Positions 56,335 to 64,000 of a stretch of 64,000 nucleotides of DNA are shown here, piece after piece. The notes beneath the pieces were generated by a model that was not told where the DNA came from, ran no database searches, and saw only the letters and a list, made by a program, of their open reading frames with translations. The DNA lies in NCBI GenBank assembly GCA_029378245.1, contig JARKIF010000014.1, forward strand, positions 62,001-126,000. Direction: 5' to 3'. Within the stretch, counting starts at the first letter, position 1. Every line of letters starts with the position of its first letter. The translations under genes and the position numbers were made by a program. The stretch is from Roridomyces roridus. Its lineage: Eukaryota; Basidiomycota; Agaricomycetes; Agaricales; Mycenaceae.

Positions 56335-58306
56335 ATGACCTTATCGGTGTCATTGGGGGGGAGGCCAAGGGGGTTTACCTGCACATTCCTCGCATCCGGA
56401 CAATCTCCAGCAGATTGCGGCAGATTCAGAGTCCGCGATCACCCATCATCCACGATATCCCCATTCCGGACACCGACTTGGATATTACTCTCTACACCGC
56501 GCCCGCCTCGTTCCGCGCGTTTCCCTCCACTCCATCTCTAGCCGAGTCGGTCGTTCCTTCTCTCATCCATTCCGACGGTTCCTCCTATATGTCGCCCTCT
56601 GAAGGCTCTCAGGATGGCAGCACACCAGAGCCCATGCACACGAGCCCACCAGCCGTGTACACTGAGCCTGAGGTCCCTGATCCTTTCCTAATTGACGACG
56701 AAGATTCGGGTGGAGAAGAACCTGGTGAGGTGGCTGCTGCTACTGAATCGCAGCACGTCCTTGCACCAGTTCCTCTCGCAACGCCTCCGTCTCCGGTTCC
56801 TCTCGCGACGCCTATATCTCCGACCTTGACTGCCAATCGTAACAAGGACGTGCCGCCACCTCCATCAGAAGACAGCGATCAGGATGAGGCGCCCGAGTTG
56901 TATCTTCCTGGCTTGTGTATCCCGACAAGTGCGTCGGTGCGCTTAACTCTGTTACTCGTACTAACCTGCCTCTCAAGTGTTTTTACCGATTCCAAATGTA
57001 CGACCCTCAAATTTATTGGTATGGTGGCTGCGACCTTAATGTAACTAGACCGATCCTTTGACTACTCTTGTCAACAAATATATTCATCCTCCGACATCGC
57101 GGCCATTAAGAGACCTCAACGGCGAGTGGCAACGCACCGACTTTCATACTCTAGTTGTGAGTCTTAGTGAGAACGACTCGACGTGAATTAAATTACCGCC
57201 AGATGTCGAACAGCTGGAGATCGCTCGCGCGTATGGCGCGAGACAGGATCGTCACGTCCGACCCAGAAGATTTGAATCTCATTCTCGGGTTGTGGTACCT
57301 CCGCCTCTCCTCCCTCGCGCGCATGCGACTCTTCAACCAAACCACAGCCGAGTGCACGAATCTTTTCTCTCTGCTAAACACAATCGAACCCCCGTCCAAC
57401 CGCCAGTGGTTATTCGACAATATCTTGCCCTTTGAGCTGGAAGTCATGTATGCCCGGCTCAAGTACTGGACTGGCGACCACATGGGATACCTCGACGCCC
57501 TTCATGCTCTCTTGCACAAGTGCAAAACACGTTCGAGACGAGCCAAGGGAGATTCTAACGTTGTTGCCATGTGGAAAGAACGTGGTGCCAGGGTTTGCCT
57601 CATTATGGCGTCGCAGCTGGTGGAGATGAAAGATTTTGCCGCCGCGGCAAAACTACTAGAGCCGTTGTGTAGGCAAGGAGCTGATGTGCCTGTTCCAGCG
57701 ACACGTTCGGCCATCGCGCGCATCCATCTTCAAAGCGGTAATCTCGCCGCAGCCACGCTGCACATTGCCCAAGTGGCAGCGGATCCTACGGCACCTCCAG
57801 CCATGAAACTGATGAATGCGGCGCTGCTCGCTGCGGCTGAGGGTGAAGATGCCAATGCAACAGAGCTCCTTTCTGGCATCCTGGCAGAGGACGCAGACAA
57901 TTATGTCGTACGTCGTCCGCCCTTGTGTTGGTTTAATATTTATGGCGTTTTCCAGGCCGTGAACAATTTATGTGTTACCTTGCTCAGCCAGGGGAGGCTG
58001 AAGGAGGGGATAGAGGTCATGGAGAGAGCTCTCAAGGCGCACCCAGAAAGCGTGGTCATAGCCGAGCCTTTCCTATTCAATTTATGTGAGTGTTCTCTTC
58101 CATAATCTGAGTGGTTCTTGATGAGTTTCGCACAGCGACGCTATACGAGCTACGCTCATCGACGGCTATTGAAAACAAACGCAATTTGCTGATAGAGGTC
58201 GCAAAGTGGAGCGGTGGTGAGTTTTGTGTTCTTTTCTGATCAACTTTGGTCTGAGAAATTGTCAGACGGACTCAAGACGGCTTGTTTGAAAATGCCGTCG
58301 AATTGA
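56335..58306 (+). CDS. TRAPP complex subunit TRAPPC12-like
   Basis: TRAPPC12 is a TPR-containing subunit of TRAPPIII, a Rab GEF complex in ER-Golgi traffic and autophagy. The start is uncertain: the frame from PIIHDIPIPDTDLDITLYT is open to 56415 without an ATG, and the ATG at 56335 could join through a small intron. The N-terminal half is acidic/Pro-rich. After two short introns the conserved core begins FLPIPNTDPLTTLVNKYI and NGEWQRTDFHTLVMSNSW, then RSLARMARDRIVTSDPEDLN and LILGLWYLRLSSLARMRLF. TPR-like units follow (FAAAAKLLEPLCRQGAD, LQSGNLAAATLHIAQVA, SQGRLKEGIEVMERALKA). The end is LLIEVAKWSGDGLK and KMPSN at 58306. Splices create the family sequence across each junction. Confidence 0.86.
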
Positions 58307-58440
58307 AGATTGGGTGGTTAGCTAGTTGGATATGTACGTCGTAGATAGAATACCAAAAGGACGATAGCATTGGAAAGAGTCTCCACGCTTAAGTACATCA
58401 GTGTTTTGACAATCATCTTGTGGACTTGTGGGGCTTGGCA

Positions 58441-58720
58441 GCTTGCCGCACAAGCTCGCAAGCTCGATTCCAATGAACAATGCATCTGAAAAAACCAAAT
58501 TTCAGCTCAGGAATAATTCTGTAAACAGCAGGACAGCCCTCGAGTCCACTGAGCACAAAGGTAAACACAGGAGTGGCCAAGAATAAATAAAAATTTGCAT
58601 TTGCCAGGAGTCGAACGGCAGACCTTGTGGATTTCGAGACCTGGCTTGTGAGCTTGCGAGCTTGCGGCGATTTGGCAGAAGCTTGTGAGCTTGAATGAGC
58701 TTGTACAAGCTCACAAGTTT
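58441..58720. mobile_element. MITE-like inverted-repeat patch
   Basis: A 15-base inverted repeat has CAAGCTCGCAAGCTC at 58451-58465 and its reverse complement at 58650-58664. A perfect 18-base palindrome TGAGCTTGTACAAGCTCA lies at 58696-58713, itself inside an 11-base inverted repeat (58683-58693 with 58706-58716). Variants of AAGCTTGTGAGC occur five or more times. There is no open frame. This fits a small non-autonomous DNA element or a strong hairpin cluster between TRAPPC12 and MPE1; target-site duplications are not clear. Confidence 0.5.
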
Positions 58721-58834
58721 CATGTCAAAAGTCTGATGTAAATGTGTTCATATTTGTTCTCCACCGCCACAACCTCCCTTCTCACCTCCCACCATCATCT
58801 CTCCCTTGCTGCATTTCTTGTATACTTATTGTCA

Positions 58835-60726
58835 ATGGCATCTTCTGTTTTTTACAAGTTCAACTCTCGAAAGGACGAGTCTCGAGTGACCTTCGATGGT
58901 ACTGGCATATCTGTGTTTGACCTTAAACGCGATATCATTCTAGCCAACAACATGGGTAAGGCGAATGATTTCGACCTCTTCATCTACGACAGTGGTACCA
59001 ATAAAGGTTTGTGGACCAGTCTTCTGCTCTGTTAGGCCCTCACCATCCACCCAGAGTACACCGATGACTCGGAAATCATTCCCCGGTCATCCTCCGTCGT
59101 TGTCAAACGGCGACCCGCTGCTAGACCTGGCAAAGGGAAAGCCTCCATGTATGTCGCGGGAGCCGGCAACGCCTTGCCTACCTCGGAGCCCGTCCAAAGA
59201 AGCGGCTCCGGAGCACCCTCCAACTCGTGGCACAAGGGCGCCATGTCCAAGCGTTTCGACGTGATAAAAGATGAGCCCTCGTCGTCGATGATACCCAAGT
59301 CAACAGCGGTGCGTAGTTTGATAGTGAATTATCCTCGGCTGAGCACCACCCTTCAGTCTCCGAAACCCGCTACCGCCGAAGACGACGAAGCATCTGCCAT
59401 GGCAGCCATGTTCCAAGCCCAAACAGCGAACTGGGAGGAAGCCCAAGAAAAGATGTCCCAGTTCGTACCGCTGTTCGTTCGTAGTAGCACGTATCTAACT
59501 TTTCTCAAGTGCACAGCGCATCTATACCAACACTCGGGGCACCGGATTTGCACGCGGCGGCAAGCCGTACACCCCGCATCAAGCCGCGCCGCCGATGGAC
59601 CGACCTCTCCCGGCGAGCTACGTGTGTTATCGTTGCGGTCAAAAAGGACACTGGATTCAAGATTGTCCCACGAATAACGATCGCGATTTCGACCACCGAC
59701 CTCGAATCAAACGCACCACCGGTATTCCCCGCAGCATGCTCAAAGCTGTCGAAAATCCCAACGTTGCGGAACTTGGACAAGGTGTTATGGTGACGCCTGA
59801 CGGTGGTTATGTCGTAGCCCAGCCAGACTCGTGAGTATCTCACGGTACCGTATTCCCAGCAGCTTCCTCACCGAACTCAGCGCATCTTGGCAAAAGCAAG
59901 TGGCCCGACCGAAAGGATTGACCGCTGCCGAAGTGCGGGAACGCATGCCGAGTGATACCTCTCTTGTATGTTCCATCGACAGCAAGCTGTTGCGAGACGC
60001 AGTCAAGACGCCGTGTTGTGGTACCCATTACTGTGAAGAGTGCATCCAGACCCATTTGCTCGAGCGCGATTTCATCTGTCCCAACTGCTCCACGAGAATC
60101 GCCTCACTCGATAAACTTGTTGTCGACAAGCCGATGCGTACAAAGGTCACGGATTATATTGATAGAGTGATTGAGGAGAGCAAGAAGGAAGGCAATGAGG
60201 ATGAAGCAGCCGCAGGCTCGGTGAGTTTACATAGTTTTTGACATTCGACATGGTCATTAAACTCGACTAGTCTGCTACCGGTCAAGATGCAGCCAACGGA
60301 GAGCAGCAAGACCTTTATGCAGAAGGCAACATTGACGTGTCCAAGATGGTCGCGGACAGCATCCCCCAACTACAAGCACAAATTGCCCAAATCTCAGCCA
60401 TGCTTCAAAACCCCGCCTTGCCCCCTCAGGTCCGACAAAACACGCAAATGCAGCACCACCAACTGCAGATCCAGCTCGCACAAGCGCAAGAGATGGCGAT
60501 GGCGATGGCTGGATTCCAGCAGCAGCAGCTGCAGGGCATGAACTTTGGCGGCATGCAAGGATTCAACCCGGCGGCGTGGGCGGGCAATAATTTTGCGCCT
60601 CAAGATTCTGCATACCAGCGGCTGCCTGTCAACAACCGGCGAAGAGTCTTGAAACGTGACCGACCACAAGACTTTTTAGAAATCGGAGGAGAAAGCGAGA
60701 GCAAAGTACCTAGGTACTGGGAGTAG
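58835..60726 (+). CDS. MPE1: Mpe1/RBBP6-like cleavage and polyadenylation factor
   Basis: Mpe1 is a subunit of the mRNA 3'-end processing complex. Domains appear in the standard order. The DWNN ubiquitin-like domain starts MASSVFYKFNSRKDESRVTF and has GTGISVFDLKRDIILANNM, IYDSGTNK, and after the first intron EYTDDSEIIPRSSSVVVKRR. The CCHC zinc knuckle is YVCYRCGQKGHWIQDCP. A conserved linker reads RTTGIPRSMLKAVENPN. The RING-type domain has TPCCGTHYCEECIQTHLLE and FICPNCSTRIASLDKL. The C-terminal third is Gln/Met/Asn-rich and ends SKVPRYWE. About six short introns are needed. The ATG at 58835 gives the canonical DWNN start. Confidence 0.94.
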
Positions 60727-60815
60727 AGTGGAAGGAAGATCTCGTACACACATACATACTAGCATTCCAGTCAATAATTGTACGGAAGTTACACACAAAA
60801 ATGGAAACAAAAGTC

Positions 60816-62720
60816 TCAAGTAGATCCCCAAACTTCCTGCGCGATTTCGTGAACGAGTCGCATCTTGGCCCATTGGTCTTCAATGGTGATCTTGGGTAAC
60901 ATTTAGTTGAGCCGTCATAACTTGCAAATCACTACGAACCTCATTGCCATGGACCGTGCTGGAGAACCCGCACTGAGGGGAAAGAGCCAGTTGCTCGAGG
61001 GGAGCAAACTTGGCCGCCTCCGCGATCCGAGCCTTGATAAAGTCCTTTGACTCGAGTTGCGGTACTTTGGAACTGACAAGGCCCAGGGTTACGACCTTTT
61101 CGCCTTTCGGAAGGAAGCGCAGAGCTGAGATAGACTGCAAGTAAGTGGGTGTGAAAAGTCCAAAGCTGGATAGACTGACGCTCAAAGGTGCCGGCCCTTT
61201 CCGTGTCGACTGCAGCTTGGTTCAGCATATAATGGGAGAGCAATAAGAAAAGGCGTACATTCTAAAAAGTAGACATCGACGTCGAGTTCTTGGAAAAGCA
61301 CTTGCGCGATGGGTTCATACCCGCCTGTTGAGGACTTGAATACACAATATAAGAAGCGGCTGAGTGAGAGCAGACAGACCCTCGGCAAAGTGGCGACTCC
61401 GGAAATTGCCTCGGCACAGGTGTATTCCTAGTTTCTGTTTTGAATATCTTCCCATCGGCTTCGGATGAAGGGACTAACCGACTGTCATTCCAGCTGGTCG
61501 ATCCCTCAGCGCCGAGTTGATCAGCTGCGCATATTGCCGTGGGAGGGTATTGAGGTCTTCCCCACGTCCAGCAGCAGCTTCGCGCATCTTGAGGTCGCTA
61601 TTCTTCATTCAGTATCAAAAACCCATGGGTATTGGTTGGCGCACCAGAGGTATGCAAGGTTCGTGTCATCGAGCTGTTAACGGATTTCAGGTGCCATGAA
61701 GATGAAGCATCCAGGGAAAGTTACCTGGAGGTAAGTACAGCCGGCCTCTGCCAGGCTCTTTATTTCTGCCCGGTACACCGCTAAATTTGTGTGAGTATCC
61801 TCTAAATGCATAGTACCAGGGAAGCTGCTGCTCACCGGCAAGGTCCTCAAAGAAGTCGTCCAGGTTTGGGTAAGCCGCAAGGTCAATCGAGGATCGGCCC
61901 CCACGGAAGTGGACCTATCAGCGTATGAGCGGATGCCAACCGATAGTGGCGAAAGCGAAACAGCACCATTGTGGGGGAGGGAATGGCGACCTTGACGATT
62001 TCAGACTTGCTAGGATCAATGCGCTCTTGCAAGAAGAGGTCTGTGCGCCGGATTAGAGGGATATCCAAGAAAAAAGCAGAGGAACATCACAATCAGCAAG
62101 TTGGATAGGCTTGACATGCTCTAGTTTTCCGACAACGGAAATGGTGGGCACAGTCGCTTCGGTCTTTTCTCCACCCAGAGTATTTTTCGTGATTTTAATG
62201 CCTAAAAGTGTGTGCTGGTGAGAAGGAACGGGCTTCCAGTCCGGCTATTTCCAACCTTGAATGTGTTCGATGAAGTCTGTCGTGCCAAATGCGTCAATCA
62301 CCCTCCCCCACAAAGCGATGCTGAGCTCCACACACCGAGATGGAAATACTCTCTCCTGCTCGAGCGTTAGCAAGCTAGCCATGGACGAAACGAGAGCCTC
62401 ATTCACCTGAACTCGCCGTCTGAGATGCTCTTGATGCCCACCGCACGTTCTTGCTGGACCAGTGAATCAATCTCGGCGTCTTCCACTTGTCTCAACCCAG
62501 CCGCGTCGAGCGAGTTGGCCTTGAACGCCGCACGCGACTCGTGTACTGCCTGGGGTCGCAGAAACGATCCGACATGATCCGCCCTGTTGAAAGCGAATCG
62601 ACGAGTCGAATTGGGGAGAAAGACCATGGGAGCGAAATGGGGTGTGGAGAGGCCGACTTGAGAGAGAACTTTTATACGGGTCGACGGGTCAGGCGGACGC
62701 CAGGTCATCAGTTGTAGCAA
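60816..62720 (-). CDS. MetE-like (cobalamin-independent methionine synthase C-terminal family) protein
   Basis: This protein is of the single-domain MetE/YxjG type, a zinc-dependent methyltransferase related to the catalytic half of methionine synthase. The substrate here is unknown. Its start at 62720 or a nearby Met leads to RADHVGSFLRPQAV, SISDGEFRREYFHLDF, GIKITKNTLGGEKTEATVP and VAIPSPTMVLFR. The zinc ligands are visible as HLCRGNF and, near the end, LALSPQCGFSS. The C-terminus is TIEDQWAKMRLVHEIAQEV. At least nine introns are needed and several borders between 61000 and 62100 are approximate. It lies tandem to VPS5 with about 108 bp between. Confidence 0.85.
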
Positions 62721-62828
62721 GCCAAAACCATTTAGCCAGATTCCGTTGACTCAATTCGACAGCTGAAGACGCGAGTATAGTTGTGGGGAAAGTTCCATTG
62801 GTGTAGAGAAGGATATAATGGTACAAAG

Positions 62829-64000
62829 TTACGCAACCGCAACGGCATTCGACCCTCCAGCCTGCATCCCTCCACCGCGTCTGAGCAGCATCTGCTGATA
62901 GTTCTCCCACCCTTCGATAAGCTGCCGGAATACTTGTGTGAAATTACTCTCATTTCAGCATGGAAGCTTACCTCCTTCTGTCGCGAGATCATTCCCTCCA
63001 AGAACGCATGCAACGAGTCCTTGAAGTCTTCAACCCGCTCCTGCTCGAACCGCGCCACCTCAGACTTGACCACTTTCGTCGCCTGATCGAATTCGTGTTT
63101 GGCGTCCAGGGCACGACGCTCGGACTGCAGGCAATTAGTCCACGGAAAAACCATTCAACCCGGACAGGGACATGCCTCTGATATCTGTGAGAGCGATGAA
63201 CTTGGGATGCGTCCTTGTGCACGATTCCGTTCATGTGACTGTTTCACGCGTAGAACCTCGGCCTCCGCCGCACGCCACGAATGATATGTACGGATCCGTG
63301 AGTTGAACGCGAGCCGCACCGAGTTGATCAGTCGTGCATACTCGTCCACCGTGCTCAGCAGCGTTATCACGTCCTGCTCAGACTGCCCAGCCTGAAGCTC
63401 CTGCGCTTTGCGCTGAACATCTGCGAGCCCAGACAGCGATTGAACGAGCTGCTTTCCGACGTCAGACGCAGACAAGTCCGACAGCATTTGCGCAAACTCG
63501 GTCGTGGCCGTTGAGACCTCTGCACGCTGTTTGGTGACCCCTTCAATTGCCTTGACCAACCCGCGTAGTTGAGATTCTAGCGAATCCAAGTAAGCCTTTT
63601 GCCTGTCGAACCATTCGTCCGTCTCGTAGAACCGTGGACCGGCAATACTGCCAAAGGTCGACAAAAGGCCGCCCCCAAGCTCCGCCTTGCGGTGCTTGAT
63701 CTGCGCCAGATGAACACTCGAAATGAAAGAAGAATGCAAGACATACATCCAACGCAAACGTATCGCTCTCTAGAAAGAGCTTCAAATCATCATCCTTGCA
63801 AAGCACCGGGTGATTCGCAATCTTGTGGATGCACTTTTCCAACGCGAACCGTCGTTGCCGCACAAACTGGTCGTCAAAACGGCCGAACGGACTCTTTTCT
63901 GGCACAGGAGGAACAACCACACCTGGGTTGTTGTTCACGAGTGTTTCGTACAACCAGAGAAAGTCCGAGTAGCGCCGGAGTACGGAAAAGGCGGATTTTT
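62829..64000 (-). CDS. VPS5: Vps5-like sorting nexin (PX-BAR), 5' part outside the window
   Basis: Vps5 forms the membrane-bending half of retromer on endosomes. The window end cuts the PX domain; visible from 64000 are FSVLRRYSDFLWLYETL and NNNPGVVVPPVPEKSPFGRF (the PxxP region of PX), then QRRFALEKCIHKIANHPVL and LKLFLESDTFALD. The BAR domain follows with FYETDEWFDRQKAYLDSLES, AEVSTATTEFAQMLSDLS, VDEYARLINSVRLAFNSRIR, and further exons KHEFDQATKVVKSEVARFE and FKDSLHAFLEGMISRQKE. The end is ENYQQMLLRRGGGMQ and a TAA at 62829. Five or six exons lie in the window. Confidence 0.93.

Noticed and set aside
58600..58660. tRNA-like sequence around TTGCCAGGAGTCGAACGGCAG on the minus strand (B-box-like GTTCGACTCC)
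   Set aside because: The flanking bases do not form a five-pair T stem, and no matching acceptor stem or anticodon arm lies at the right distance. It may be a tRNA-derived repeat remnant at most.
19985..60726. A functional cluster for endomembrane traffic
   Set aside because: The traffic genes are interspersed with unrelated housekeeping genes on both strands, so gene order gives no evidence of a cluster.

Overview
The window reads as nuclear DNA of a filamentous basidiomycete, most likely an Agaricomycete. Nearly every gene is cut by introns of about 40-60 nt with short GT..AG signals. Genes are dense and lie on both strands. The repertoire includes a KAR9 protein carrying a GAR domain, a Clr2 silencing factor, TRAPPC12, a FBXO9/Pof7-type F-box protein and large Pro/Ser-rich linkers. 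I cannot fix the genus. There is no bacterial, viral or toxin gene that I can recognise and no CRISPR array.

Layout. 1-7 kb: an orphan coiled-coil gene, a BCS1-type AAA ATPase (-), a dolichyldiphosphatase (+) and pantothenate synthetase (-). 7-15 kb: a poorly resolved minus-strand gene with an internal repeat, VPS9 (Rab5 GEF with a CUE domain), two orphan genes, an antisense coding relic and an F-box/LRR-type gene. 15-20.5 kb: ubiquitin-eS31 (-), an RFC clamp-loader subunit (+), a CDF zinc transporter (-), a confused locus with coding signal on both strands, and EMC5 (-). 20.5-29 kb: ZW10/Dsl1 (+), RED/IK splicing factor (-), a convergent pair of paralogous orphan genes ending in CIIC, and a NAD(P)-binding epimerase-like gene. 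28.7-41 kb: a secreted protein, a FBXO9-type F-box protein, sterol O-acyltransferase (all -), a HLJ1/DNAJB12-type J protein (+), COX subunit VIIa (-), the PP2A B55 subunit and ARP8 (+). 41.5-55.4 kb: Clr2, the TOR kinase and KAR9-GAR, all +. 55.6-64 kb: a small orphan, TRAPPC12, MPE1/RBBP6 (+), a MetE-like protein and VPS5 (cut by the window end, both -).

Most genes are housekeeping and do not form a single pathway. Endomembrane traffic is well represented (VPS9, ZW10/Dsl1, EMC5, TRAPPC12, VPS5), as are ER lipid and glycan steps (dolichyldiphosphatase, sterol acyltransferase), but I treat this as coincidental gene order. Several neighbours are divergent with short shared promoters: EMC5/ZW10 (74 bp), COX VIIa/B55 (104 bp), the paralog/epimerase pair (135 bp), RED/paralog A (138 bp) and ubiquitin-eS31/RFC (188 bp).

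The most unusual signal is in the reading frames. TOR changes frame three times within about 400 bp, and Clr2 three times within about 260 bp. All six are +1 shifts while the protein stays family-like on both sides. Two of the TOR shifts sit on stop codons (AAC-TAG and AAC-TGA), the arrangement known from antizyme +1 frameshifting. Insertion-type assembly error is the simpler explanation, and a further +1 shift at an A4 run in the secreted-protein gene supports that view. Other points of note are two probable GC-AG introns, WGF repeats in ZW10 that resemble the COPI-binding lasso of Dsl1, and a MITE-like inverted-repeat patch near 58.5 kb. Exon borders given here were worked out by hand from splice signals and frame continuity.
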